A DNA stretch of 40,057 nt from positions 1 to 40,057 of the IMG/VR virus record IMGVR_UViG_3300009509_000137, one strand, 5' to 3'. This document shows positions 7,211 to 14,652 of the stretch, piece by piece (position 1 is the stretch's first letter; every line of letters starts with the position of its first letter). The stretch is from a virus. The notes under the pieces are model-generated. The model was not told the origin of the DNA and ran no database searches. It worked only from the letters and a program-made list of their open reading frames with translations. The translations under genes were made by a program, and so were the position numbers.

Positions 7211-7600
7211 ATGAAGAACACAAGCATCGTTCTACACGCAAGGCACCTGAACTGGCTAGAGCGCTACGGAAACCCGACGTCTGCCCAGGTGCGCGAAGAT
7301 CTGGATATGTTACTTGAACTGCTTGCGATAGGCATCGAAGAGGTAACAGGCGTTTTTACTGCTGACGAGGCGCTGCTTCTCTGTGACGTCATCAATGGCT
7401 ACGACGTGATCAAAGACCCGAACGCACTCATGCGGTACGTACGCATCGTCTGCGATCTCGCCCTGGTCGACAAGGTCGAGAGTATGTCACCGCTTGCCCG
7501 TGTGACCTGCATCCACTTGGCGCGGAATTTTCTTACACGCAAGAAGCAGGACAGAAAAACCGCTGCCGTGGTCTTCAGAACGGTTGACCGTGATAGGTGA
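7211..7600 (+). CDS. Helical hypothetical protein (129 aa)
   Basis: ATG 7211 follows AAAGGAGTGAAGACC. The protein is mostly helical and Leu-rich (REDLDMLLELLAIGIEEVTG), soluble, and ends in a basic tail (RKKQDRKTAAVVFRTVDRDR). An alternative longer frame from 6704 shadows the preceding gene and is not used. No known domain. Confidence 0.7.
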   Translation: MKNTSIVLHARHLNWLERYGNPTSAQVREDLDMLLELLAIGIEEVTGVFTADEALLLCDVINGYDVIKDPNALMRYVRIVCDLALVDKVESMSPLARVTCIHLARNFLTRKKQDRKTAAVVFRTVDRDR

Positions 7601-7604
7601 AGTC

Positions 7605-7784
7605 ATGGACACGAGACGATACAGATTCAAGGTCGTCGTGTACGAGGCAAGCCAAAGCGCGTACATCACGTACATCGTCGAAAGCGAAGCGGGGAACAGG
7701 CGCGCCGCCGAGGACATGATCGAAATACTGGTTGACCCTGCGCTGAAGATCACGCGCATCGAGTATCAGGGGCGTTCCAAGTAA
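7605..7784 (+). CDS. Small RYRFKV-motif protein, paralogue of 36932-37150
   Basis: A 59-residue protein from ATG 7605 (AGGTGA upstream). It reads TRRYRFKVVVYEASQSAYIT, then IVESEAG, and ends with LKITRIEYQG. The protein at 36932 reads PYRYRFKVKIQ ... YFIESVAAKR ... SKIKYIRG, so the two share the same small beta-alpha-beta plan and are probably paralogues. Function unknown. It is the last gene before the late promoter. Confidence 0.7.
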   Translation: MDTRRYRFKVVVYEASQSAYITYIVESEAGNRRAAEDMIEILVDPALKITRIEYQGRSK

Positions 7785-7818
7785 CGAGACCCATACTCGC
7801 CCTTCTGCCTACGCTCTC

Positions 7819-7848
7819 TTGACAACATTCAACAATTCTTGAGATCAT
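7819..7848 (+). promoter_or_regulatory. Candidate late promoter upstream of terminase
   Basis: TTGACA (7819-7824, perfect -35) and GATCAT (7843-7848, 4/6 to TATAAT) are 18 bp apart in the 185-nt gap between the early genes and the packaging genes. The leader that follows holds the short hairpin GGCG-CGAGA-CGCC (7862-7874). It is well placed to drive the packaging/head operon to the terminator at 14575. Confidence 0.55.
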
Positions 7849-7859
7849 GTCTGCATGCA

Positions 7860-7874
7860 ACGGCGCGAGACGCC
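7860..7874 (+). repeat. 15-nt leader repeat, copy 1 (hairpin GGCG-CGAGA-CGCC)
   Basis: ACGGCGCGAGACGCC occurs here and, identically, at 14619-14633. Both copies lie in non-coding leaders, one ahead of terminase and one ahead of scaffold/capsid. The sequence folds into a 4-bp stem with a CGAGA loop. Confidence 0.6.
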
Positions 7875-7969
7875 TGAACCCAGCGAGACTGGACAACAGC
7901 TTGACCACTGCAACAGATGACAGACGGCCATACCAAAAGCCCTCAATCGCACTTCGAGAGGGCAGGACT

Positions 7970-8554
7970 GTTTCAAAATCAAAGCATGGGCGTGGAGGCG
8001 CACGACCAGGTGCAGGTGCACCGAAGGGAACGACGAACCGACTCGATCATGGTCTATCCAGGCGCGAACTGTTCGCCGGTTATCGTCCCAGCATGCGGCT
8101 GCTTATGGAGCACGCCGAAGCTGTCATTGCAAAGGAATCTCTACGCGAGACGCTCATCGACAGAGTTCGAGAAGAGATTGCCTGGTGTGACGCTGCCGAG
8201 TCCCAGCTTGCGGAAGACTTCGCTTCGCTTGACGGTCAAAGGAAAGACTGGCGAACCGGTGCGGCCGGCGATAGGTATCACGAGCGTCTCAGCAGGATCC
8301 AGAACCGACGCCGGCGCCTGGTCAAGCTACTCGCCGAGAACGAGAAAGACGTTCAGTCACTGCATCTCGAAGACGAAGACGGGAGAGATGAAAGGTTCAT
8401 CGCCGAGATCGATACGGGCCAGGGCGTTCTATTTGTACGGGAAGGTCTTGACCTGATCGCGGAGTGGGAACGACACGATGATCAGATTCTACCCGCGCAA
8501 TCCAAAGAACCCGACAGAGAGAGCGACATTCTACCCACATCAGAAACGGTTTAG
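7970..8554 (+). CDS. terS: Terminase small subunit (putative), unusual start codon
   Basis: The N-terminus SKHGRGGARPGAGAPKGTTN with LDHG nearby is the standard opening of many phage small terminase subunits. The rest is helical with a long charged coiled-coil centre (about residues 50-140). TerS binds phage DNA and feeds it to TerL, whose gene overlaps by 77 nt. The start is odd. The frame is open up to ATG 7847, but that ATG sits in the -10 of the promoter and has no ribosome binding site. A perfect phage-type site, GAGAGGGCAGG (7956-7966), lies just before GTT at 7970. I use GTT as the most likely initiation point; TTG 7901 is an alternative. Confidence 0.65.
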   Translation, partial: VSKSKHGRGGARPGAGAPKGTTNRLDHGLSRRELFAGYRPSMRLLMEHAEAVIAKESLRETLIDRVREEIAWCDAAESQLAEDFASLDGQRKDWRTGAAGDRYHERLSRIQNRRRRLVKLLAENEKDVQSLHLEDEDGRDERFIAEIDTGQGVLFVREGLDLIAEWERHDDQILPAQSKEPDRESDILPTSETV

Positions 8555-9893
8555 TGCATCGCGCGCTCGCAATACTTACATGGCGGGAGGGTGGAGGGCA
8601 GGAAAGAGCTATGGCGCCCTGGGATTTTGTTGGGTGTCGATGTTCCTGAATCCCGGCTGCAAGGGCGCCATAATAGAACCCACCTATGCACTGATGCGCG
8701 ACTTCATGAGAGACAAGTTTATACCCGCGTTCAAGCCATACATCATAGGCGAGTCGAAGAGAGACAACACGCTGTTCCTTCGCAATGGGATCAGCGTACT
8801 GTACCTCTCTGGTCATGACCTACGGAAACTCGAACAGTACGAACTTGCTTGGTTGCTCGGCGACGAAGCTGGTCTGATGAAGGGCGATCTGTTTGTGCGT
8901 GCGAACGCCCGTGTCAACGATCCGAAGGCAGGTCATCAACGCGTCGGATTCGTCGGCACTCCCAAAATGGGATGGTTGTCTGACACCTTCGAGGGCAGAG
9001 ACGATTCACAGCGCAGAATCATACACGCGAAGACTACAGACAATCTCGCGAACACACCGGAATTCATAGAGGGCCTGTATGCCTCGTGCCCAAGAAGACT
9101 GCAAGACGCGTACATCAACGGGAAGTTCGTTCCCACCGGTGGCGTGGTGTACGCCGAGTACGATCCAACCACGCACATCATACCGTGGAAACATACGGAC
9201 ATGGTGCGCCTCGCTAATGGAGACGTAGCAAAACCCGTCTTAAACCTGGCCGTCGATTTCAGTCCCAGACGCCCTCATGTGCTCTGGATACAGCGCGTGC
9301 CGAAGGGCGCCATCATGCCAGGTGGTTGGGTCACGAAACGCGAGGTCTCGATCGTCGTCGATGAAGTTTATCCCGACGGCCAGTTCAGGGCAGTCACCAT
9401 CAAAAGACTGTCTCGCGGTATACGCAAGCGACCCAGGCAGGACAAGATGGGACCATGGGTGTTTTCGGAGATCGTGTGCGACCCGGCCGGAAAGAAGCGC
9501 GAGGCGACATCAGGAGAGTCGGAGATTATCCAGCTGCAAAAGTATCTCGATGTTCCTGTGCTGTTTCTGCACGGCGAGCGTATTCGCATCGGAGTGCAGC
9601 ACGTACAGCTTGCACTCGACCCGATGGAAGGGCATCCGTTTCTTTTCTTCAGCGATTACCTGTTGCATAATCCAGACCCTACTATGGGAACAGGAGACCC
9701 AGACGAGAACGCATCTCGATCGGTTCTGAAGTCGCTGGAAGGGTACGCATACGAAGAGGGCAAGCACGGAAAGATGCCAGACGAACCTTACCACGACGAC
9801 ATGTTCTCGCATTCAATGGACACCGTGCGCTATCATGTCCGCTTCTATTACCCGGAGGACCGTCTCTCGATTGAGGCGTGGTCCGCTGCCTGA
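8478..9893 (+). CDS. terL: Terminase large subunit
   Basis: A 471-residue packaging motor. An adenine-binding (Q) motif FYPHQKRF precedes the Walker A motif GGWRAGKS (residues 37-44). Walker B is LLGDEAGL (about 130). The C-terminal RNase H-like nuclease has LAVDFSPRR (about 260), VCDPAGKK and YHDDMFSHSMDTVRY near the end, which supply the acidic metal ligands. The ATPase pumps DNA through the portal and the nuclease cuts the concatemer. The start ATG 8478 lies within terS. It is followed 9 nt later by the portal gene. Confidence 0.95.
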   Translation: MIRFYPRNPKNPTERATFYPHQKRFSASRARNTYMAGGWRAGKSYGALGFCWVSMFLNPGCKGAIIEPTYALMRDFMRDKFIPAFKPYIIGESKRDNTLFLRNGISVLYLSGHDLRKLEQYELAWLLGDEAGLMKGDLFVRANARVNDPKAGHQRVGFVGTPKMGWLSDTFEGRDDSQRRIIHAKTTDNLANTPEFIEGLYASCPRRLQDAYINGKFVPTGGVVYAEYDPTTHIIPWKHTDMVRLANGDVAKPVLNLAVDFSPRRPHVLWIQRVPKGAIMPGGWVTKREVSIVVDEVYPDGQFRAVTIKRLSRGIRKRPRQDKMGPWVFSEIVCDPAGKKREATSGESEIIQLQKYLDVPVLFLHGERIRIGVQHVQLALDPMEGHPFLFFSDYLLHNPDPTMGTGDPDENASRSVLKSLEGYAYEEGKHGKMPDEPYHDDMFSHSMDTVRYHVRFYYPEDRLSIEAWSAA

Positions 9894-9902
9894 GGAGGCA
9901 CC

Positions 9903-11822
9903 ATGTTCGATTCCGTTGTGAACTGGCTTGTGGGGAAAGAAAACGATCAGCGCGATTGGTTGCTTGAACGGGCGGGTCTCTATCGGGAGGCCGGGTACAT
10001 GAAGGAAATACCCAGGCGCGTGAACTATCTGAACGAAGACATGGAGAAAGACGGAAAGGATTTTCTGAAAGAGGAGTTCGCCCTCTCGTACGACGATATG
10101 AAATACAAGTTGATGGAGTATTCTGTTGTCAGCTTGATCACGAGAAAGCGAGCGCAGACCTTCCGAGGGAAGGGCATGCGTTTCTACCTCGCGAACGCGA
10201 AGGGCGAAGAGGTGCCGAAAGACTCGCCCATCGCGCGCTCGTTCAAGGACATGATCGAAGAGTCGCAGATCGTGACCAGTCTGTTCGAAATAGACACCAC
10301 AGAAGACATCTGCAACGGATGTGCCGCGAAGGTGTGGTGGGACGTCGACCACCTGGAGATCAGTCCCTATAACGGCGCTGTCTGTCATGTAGCAATAAAC
10401 CCCGATCGATGGTGGGATCCATACACGGCGTATGGTGTTCTCTTCGAACAGACAGGAGTCGATGGTTTCAATTCCGAACCGCGCTACGAGGTATGGGCGA
10501 CGCGAGACCCGAAGCAGACGACAGAACGAGACATTGACGGTCGACTGATCTTCTCTCCGAACCTGCATTACGTGAGTTCAAAGAACGGCCCGATCCATGT
10601 GAACGATAAAGATGTGAATCCGTACGTCGACCGATACACAAAAAAGCCGCTGATGCCCTTCGTGTGGTTCGCTTCTAAAAAGGGCGAAGTCTATCAGAAG
10701 GGCGGCGACCAGCTGGTTCACTTCAATCGGTTGCTAAATCTGATGATGACTTATCTTACACATAATGCAATATGGCAGATGGCTGTGTCTCCCGTGTTCG
10801 AACTTCCTGCAGGGCAGGTGGGATCGACAGCGCTTGCAGAATTGAAGGCAGTGATTCTCTCGAAACCGAATGCTGCAATCAAGGTGCCACCGGGAGTCAA
10901 GTTCTCGTTCGTGCGACCTGATGGTCAGCTTTCGCAGTTCACCGACCTAATGGAATTGCTAGTTCAGTACCAGGCTCTGATGCAGGGACTGACTCCACGC
11001 CTACTGAACATCAGAGGTTCTCTGCCACAACCAGGCATCGCGATGCAGATCGAACAGGAAGAACTGATCAAGTATCGGAATCAGCGAGTCGTCATCATGA
11101 GGCCACACGTACGCCGATTGTTGAACGTCATGATCTCGATCTGGAACGCACGAGCGCCGGCGGTGCGTGGTGCTGGTTGGGTCAAGATACCAGAAAATCT
11201 TTACCCGGTATGGGACGCCGGCGTCATGGATAGCGGACCGACTGACCACGGCATGATCTCGGCAAAGTATCAACCTGGCATCGAGACGGGCGTCTACTCC
11301 GTCGACGATTGGGCAGCAGAGGTGCACGGCGTGACAAAAGACGAAGCGCGTGCCATCGTAGACGCAAACCTTGAACGGAACAAGGAAGTGTTGAAGATGC
11401 TGACCAGGTACCCGGATGAACCGGAAAAACCAGAACCGGACGCGGAAGACGTGGAACCGAAGGCAGAAGCGCCAGACGTACCAGAAAAGAAAGCGGAAGC
11501 AGGCGGCGTAGACGAGGCAGGCGCGGACAAAATCGTGGCGAACGTGTACCAGATCGTCAAGGCGATCGAAGTAGGCGCAGCTACTGCCGTAGACCTGCGC
11601 ATGGCACTCTACCCGAACGAGAGCAGGCAGCAGGCAGAAGCGATCGTGAAAGAGAACATCGAGTTCAATTTGTGGATCGCCGAACTACTCGGCAAGGTGA
11701 GAGCTGTCGAAGCGAGTGCCGCGGCGTCTGGCCAACCACCCACCACGAAGAACCTACCGACGCCAAAGAAACCAGGGGAACAGATCGAAGAGGAAAAACA
11801 GACAACGGAGGGCAATGAATGA
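9903..11822 (+). CDS. Portal protein
   Basis: A 639-residue protein directly after terL with GAGGAGG as ribosome binding site. The position, size, the Trp/Pro-rich central region (NRLLNLMMTYLTHNAIWQMA, then a long helix) and the acidic Glu/Pro/Ala-rich C-terminal tail (about 505-560) fit a siphophage portal. The dodecameric portal occupies the capsid vertex and acts as DNA channel and head-to-tail docking site. The C-terminal extension (about 130 residues, with a helical AADLRMALYPNES-like part) is longer than usual and may be an internal or crown domain. Confidence 0.85.
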   Translation: MFDSVVNWLVGKENDQRDWLLERAGLYREAGYMKEIPRRVNYLNEDMEKDGKDFLKEEFALSYDDMKYKLMEYSVVSLITRKRAQTFRGKGMRFYLANAKGEEVPKDSPIARSFKDMIEESQIVTSLFEIDTTEDICNGCAAKVWWDVDHLEISPYNGAVCHVAINPDRWWDPYTAYGVLFEQTGVDGFNSEPRYEVWATRDPKQTTERDIDGRLIFSPNLHYVSSKNGPIHVNDKDVNPYVDRYTKKPLMPFVWFASKKGEVYQKGGDQLVHFNRLLNLMMTYLTHNAIWQMAVSPVFELPAGQVGSTALAELKAVILSKPNAAIKVPPGVKFSFVRPDGQLSQFTDLMELLVQYQALMQGLTPRLLNIRGSLPQPGIAMQIEQEELIKYRNQRVVIMRPHVRRLLNVMISIWNARAPAVRGAGWVKIPENLYPVWDAGVMDSGPTDHGMISAKYQPGIETGVYSVDDWAAEVHGVTKDEARAIVDANLERNKEVLKMLTRYPDEPEKPEPDAEDVEPKAEAPDVPEKKAEAGGVDEAGADKIVANVYQIVKAIEVGAATAVDLRMALYPNESRQQAEAIVKENIEFNLWIAELLGKVRAVEASAAASGQPPTTKNLPTPKKPGEQIEEEKQTTEGNE

Positions 11823-12220
11823 AGACCAGCACCATACTAGGGCCGGACGGACTGCCAGCGCGAATTCATGGTTTCGACCGTGAGAAGATGCAAGAGGTGT
11901 TCGACCACAACACGCGCAACCGGGCGCGCCTGCGTGCGCGTGTGGGCCCGTGGGTGGCAAAGTTTCAAATAGACCAGGGCCTGCAGGTGGGCCCGGTCCG
12001 CTTCGTTGTAAGAGAGAAACACGACGACCTGCTTGTGCTTGGCAATCCCGTCTGCACGAACGAGAGCGAGCGCGACTGGTACGGGTATTTCCGTATCGGG
12101 CAGATCTGGCCGCTGCGTGGATACCAGTTCAAGGTGCAGGATCTGTACTACAATTCAATGCACTTGGTGTGCCATGGCCCGACTGGTAAGCAGCGGAAGG
12201 GAAGGTGGAACAATGTCTGA
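11819..12220 (+). CDS. Hypothetical head-region protein (133 aa)
   Basis: The start ATG 11819 overlaps the portal stop (ATGA), with GGAGGGCA upstream. The basic soluble protein (FDHNTRNRARLRARVGPWVA) has WYGYFRIGQIWPLRGYQF later. Its place between portal and MuF-like genes suggests a head-assembly role. I recognise no family and see no membrane segment. Confidence 0.7.
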   Translation: MKTSTILGPDGLPARIHGFDREKMQEVFDHNTRNRARLRARVGPWVAKFQIDQGLQVGPVRFVVREKHDDLLVLGNPVCTNESERDWYGYFRIGQIWPLRGYQFKVQDLYYNSMHLVCHGPTGKQRKGRWNNV

Positions 12221-12431
12221 AGACAAGGTGCAGAAGATCAACCGGGTGCGCGTATTCATGATCGGCACCACGCCAGGCGTGTCGGTGACTCTCGACTTGC
12301 GGCAGAACGGCCTGGGTCAACCGACTCCATGCTGGCCGACCAGGGAAACAGCTACGGCTGCAGCGCGTGTGTTGTCATCGGCACAGAATAGACAACTGGG
12401 TGTGTTCCCAGCATACCTGCAGGAGAGGTAA
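12213..12431 (+). CDS. Small hypothetical protein (72 aa)
   Basis: It starts at ATG 12213, eight nt before the end of the previous gene, after GGGAAGGTGGAA. It ends in TAA overlapping the next ATG (TAATG). The sequence (RVRVFMIGTTPGVSVTLDLR) suggests a small beta-rich fold. No known domain. Confidence 0.65.
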   Translation: MSEDKVQKINRVRVFMIGTTPGVSVTLDLRQNGLGQPTPCWPTRETATAAARVLSSAQNRQLGVFPAYLQER

Positions 12432-12751
12432 TGATTCGCCTAATTTGGAAACTGTTGACCTTGCCGATCGCTACGATAGGCTTCATCATGTCGTGGGTCA
12501 CAATCGACGGAGAGGAGGCGCCCAGTGGCTTGCGGGAAGAAAAAGAAAAAGATCACGATTCGGAAGACGAGGTAGAACGCGTTGACATGACAGGGCTCTG
12601 GGGTGCTCTTGCAGACGGAACAACGATCGTATTGACCGACAAAATCACGAACGCAAAAAAAGCGACCGTTCAGATCGACGATGAAGTTGTTCCCTGTGAA
12701 ATCGTCGACGCAGGATTGACCGAGTTCTACAAGAAGCGGTGTGGTCGATAG
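12431..12751 (+). CDS. Small membrane-anchored protein (106 aa)
   Basis: An N-terminal hydrophobic segment (LIWKLLTLPIATIGFIMSWV, residues about 4-23) is followed by an acidic linker and a small soluble domain (VERVDMTGLWGALADGTT ... EVVPCEIVD). The start is ATG 12431, in a TAATG overlap, with GGAGAGG upstream. A second possible start is ATG 12589 inside the soluble part. The gene also contains a tiny out-of-frame ORF (12525-12575). Its function in the head region is unclear. Confidence 0.65.
   Translation: MIRLIWKLLTLPIATIGFIMSWVTIDGEEAPSGLREEKEKDHDSEDEVERVDMTGLWGALADGTTIVLTDKITNAKKATVQIDDEVVPCEIVDAGLTEFYKKRCGR
12525..12575 (+). CDS. Nested micro-ORF MACGKKKKK... (16 aa)
   Basis: Within the gene at 12431, a strong ribosome binding site GAGAGGAGG is followed by GTG 12525. 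It encodes MACGKKKKKITIRKTR in another frame, ending at TAG 12573-12575. A Cys followed by a run of Lys is an unusual composition, and small 'CGKK' basic proteins exist in some bacteria and phages. The ribosome binding site is the strongest support. It may still be chance. Confidence 0.3.
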   Translation: MACGKKKKKITIRKTR

Positions 12752-13628
12752 AGACTGCGCCGGTGGAGAGAGATTGACACGGTCGCCCTACACGAACCCT
12801 GCTGTAGAATCGGCAGTGCGCAAATTGGAGAGAGAGTATGGAGACGCGTTCAGGCGTCTCCGCGTATATCTCGAACGCGCTCTTGCCAAGCTGAACCGTG
12901 ACGGTAAGCTACTCGTTCGCGACCGCTTCAATGTCCACCACATCAACAGCGTCTTGAATGAACTGCAAGCGACTGCCCGTGAACTCGGATTCGGCGACGT
13001 CATAAAGACGCAGACGAAGGAACTGCGTGGATTGACAAAAGCGATCCTGAAAGAAGCACAGGAACTGAAAGGTGCAACGAAGTTCTCTGCACTCACCGGC
13101 GAGACTATCAAGGCAATGATGATGGACGCCCAGCGCGTGGTCATCGGCGAAGAGGCCGCGGTGTCAAGGCAGCTGGAATTCATGCTGCGTAGGTCTCTGA
13201 CCGGAAACGTGGAATGGATGGATCTGGTCGGACAACTGCAGACGCAGCTGAAACTCACAGAGACCCAGGCAATCACGAAGTCGCTTGACGTGGTTTCCAG
13301 CTTCCACACGTCGACACGGGTCGAGCACTTCGAGGCGCGAGACGCAGACGGTACAATCACAGGTGTCGAGTGGTGGCTGTACGCTGGCGCCCGCGACGAC
13401 CGGAACCGTGACTTTTGCGCGCACTTCGTAGGCACGAGGGTCACGACTGCGATCCTTGATTCATACGCTGACCAGTACGGACGCAAGCACCCGGCGCCGC
13501 CGTCGATGTCGCTGGGTGGGTACGGTTGCAGGCATGAACTTGTTCCCCTGCCCATGGAAGAACAATGGGGGAAGTATCGCGAGGGCCCCATTGCGCCGGG
13601 TGCTTCGCGCGAGGTGAAAAAGAAATGA
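12741..13628 (+). CDS. MuF-like phage head morphogenesis protein
   Basis: A 295-residue protein with a long helical N-terminal part and the typical C-terminal MuF signature: YAGARDDRNRDFCAHFVG, then GGYGCRHELVPLP, with the conserved Cys residues and the CRH motif. MuF proteins are minor capsid proteins near the portal, injected or needed for head assembly, and sometimes carry effector domains; none is visible here. The start is GTG 12741, or possibly TTG 12774 after GGAGAGAGA. It follows the portal in the standard order and contains an 8-bp dyad at 12840-12861. Confidence 0.85.
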   Translation: MVDRDCAGGERLTRSPYTNPAVESAVRKLEREYGDAFRRLRVYLERALAKLNRDGKLLVRDRFNVHHINSVLNELQATARELGFGDVIKTQTKELRGLTKAILKEAQELKGATKFSALTGETIKAMMMDAQRVVIGEEAAVSRQLEFMLRRSLTGNVEWMDLVGQLQTQLKLTETQAITKSLDVVSSFHTSTRVEHFEARDADGTITGVEWWLYAGARDDRNRDFCAHFVGTRVTTAILDSYADQYGRKHPAPPSMSLGGYGCRHELVPLPMEEQWGKYREGPIAPGASREVKKK

Positions 13629-13798
13629 ACGAAGAACCCGGATCCCTGTTTGACCCGTACCCAGAAGATTCACCGGAGGGCCCTGAACCTGGTGTCGTTG
13701 ACCCGGAATGGTTCGTGCTGCAGGAAAAAAGAAGCCACAGAGAGAAGATCTACACAGAACAAGTTGTGTTCTGGGACGTGTGGAGTGCGTATTGCTGA
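13625..13798 (+). CDS. Small acidic protein (57 aa)
   Basis: It starts at ATG 13625, overlapping the MuF stop (ATGA). It is acidic and Pro-rich at the N-terminus (FDPYPEDSPEGPEPG) and ends YTEQVVFWDVWSAYC. Its TGA (13796-13798) overlaps the start of the next gene, which argues for translation. No family recognised. Confidence 0.6.
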   Translation: MNEEPGSLFDPYPEDSPEGPEPGVVDPEWFVLQEKRSHREKIYTEQVVFWDVWSAYC

Positions 13799-14334
13799 AG
13801 ATCAAAATCAGCGTAGACCTTTCAGGTTTACAGAAGTTCGACCTGTACTCGCCGGCGCAGCTGGATCGGGCGATACGTGCGGCGACTGGCGCCTACATGG
13901 AGAGACAGCGCGACCTGGTGAACAAAGGTCTCGACATCCACGGCAAGCCCTTCGCACCGTACGACCCACCTGCGACGAAGCGCGGTTCGTACGCTGATAA
14001 GAAATCGCGCGCTGGCCGCATGCAGTCGAACTACTGGCTGCGTCTCACCGGGCAGATGTGGAGGCATCAGCGCGTTCGGTATCGGAAAGGCAAGGGGTTC
14101 AGGCAGTCGATCATTTCATTTGAAGGTATGCAATCCCAGGCGAGATTCAGCAGTCCCAGGCGGCGACGGAAGGGAATGAGCAACGACGCCCTGGTCGTGA
14201 GAATGAACAAGGGAGACAAGATCCCGAGCGCGTTCGTTGCGTGGATGTGCCATCGCAAGAGGCCGTTCGTCGGGTTCAGCTGGAAGACGTACGAGATTGT
14301 TACACGAGCATTCAAGAAAGCGCTGAAGACGTAG
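13792..14334 (+). CDS. Phage virion morphogenesis protein (gpG-like)
   Basis: A 180-residue basic protein starting at TTG 13792 with GGAG six nt upstream. It has VDLSGLQKFDLYSPAQLDRA and the segment DIHGKPFAPYDPPATKRGSY, the usual 'G.pF.pY.p.T' motif of phage virion morphogenesis proteins (Mu gpG / HK97 gp10 neighbourhood). A longer in-frame extension upstream to 13708 runs through the previous gene and is not used. It probably acts in head completion or head-tail joining. Confidence 0.75.
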   Translation: MLKIKISVDLSGLQKFDLYSPAQLDRAIRAATGAYMERQRDLVNKGLDIHGKPFAPYDPPATKRGSYADKKSRAGRMQSNYWLRLTGQMWRHQRVRYRKGKGFRQSIISFEGMQSQARFSSPRRRRKGMSNDALVVRMNKGDKIPSAFVAWMCHRKRPFVGFSWKTYEIVTRAFKKALKT

Positions 14335-14338
14335 CGTC

Positions 14339-14368
14339 TTGACATGGAGTAGAACGCGGTGCCACAAT
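14339..14368 (+). promoter_or_regulatory. Possible promoter
   Basis: TTGACA (14339-14344) and CACAAT (14363-14368, 4/6 to TATAAT) are 18 bp apart, immediately after the morphogenesis gene. The -10 lies within the 5' end of the small gene at 14359, and a terminator follows 200 nt downstream. It is weak support and may be coincidental. Confidence 0.3.
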
Positions 14369-14541
14369 TGACCCAACAAAAGCAGAAGGCAGACAATGCA
14401 AGGGCACGACTCGAACACATACTGCGAGACCTACAGCGAAAGAGCAGAGAGGGCTGGTATGGAGAGTACTACGTTCGCTTCCGTGCAGGAGAGCCCTTTA
14501 TGGTAGAGCGCAGGGAGACGAAGAAACCGGAAGAACTGTAA
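14359..14541 (+). CDS. Small basic coiled-coil protein (60 aa)
   Basis: GTG 14359 with GGAG about 11 nt upstream opens a 60-residue helical, charged protein (QLTQQKQKADNARARLEHIL). The C-terminal part has YGEYYVRFRAGEPFMVERR. It is the last gene before the strong terminator. Function unknown. Confidence 0.55.
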   Translation: MPQLTQQKQKADNARARLEHILRDLQRKSREGWYGEYYVRFRAGEPFMVERRETKKPEEL

Positions 14542-14574
14542 CCTGACATATTAGGGCACCATGGAAGAACCAGG

Positions 14575-14613
14575 GCCCCGTGCATCGGCGAGACCGATGA
14601 CGGGGCTTTTTTT
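14575..14613 (+). terminator. Rho-independent terminator
   Basis: GCCCCGT-G-CATCGG pairs with CCGATG-ACGGGGC around a CGAGA loop and is followed by seven T. This 13-bp stem with one bulge ends the packaging/head-entry transcript before the scaffold and capsid genes. Confidence 0.92.
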
Positions 14614-14618
14614 GTTTC

Positions 14619-14633
14619 ACGGCGCGAGACGCC
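14619..14633 (+). repeat. 15-nt leader repeat, copy 2 (hairpin GGCG-CGAGA-CGCC)
   Basis: Identical to 7860-7874 (ACGGCGCGAGACGCC). It sits between the terminator and the ribosome binding site of the scaffold gene. I see no clear promoter in 14614-14652, so capsid expression may rely on read-through or on this leader element. Confidence 0.6.
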
Positions 14634-14652
14634 ACAGACAGGAGAGGAAAGA

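Noticed and set aside
6704-7600. A single 298-codon frame spanning two genes
   Set aside because: Its first part is out of frame with the well-supported gene at 6606. Only the part from ATG 7211 has a ribosome binding site.
9813-10568. Long open frame on the minus strand (251 codons), and similar ones at 12788-13591 and 15298-16062
   Set aside because: They lie opposite well-supported genes (portal, MuF, major capsid), have no ribosome binding sites or recognisable domains, and result from codon bias in the + strand genes.
12774-12810. Possible promoter TTGACA ... TAGAAT inside the MuF gene
   Set aside because: The spacing between the boxes is 25 bp, too long for a sigma70 promoter, and the site lies within coding sequence.
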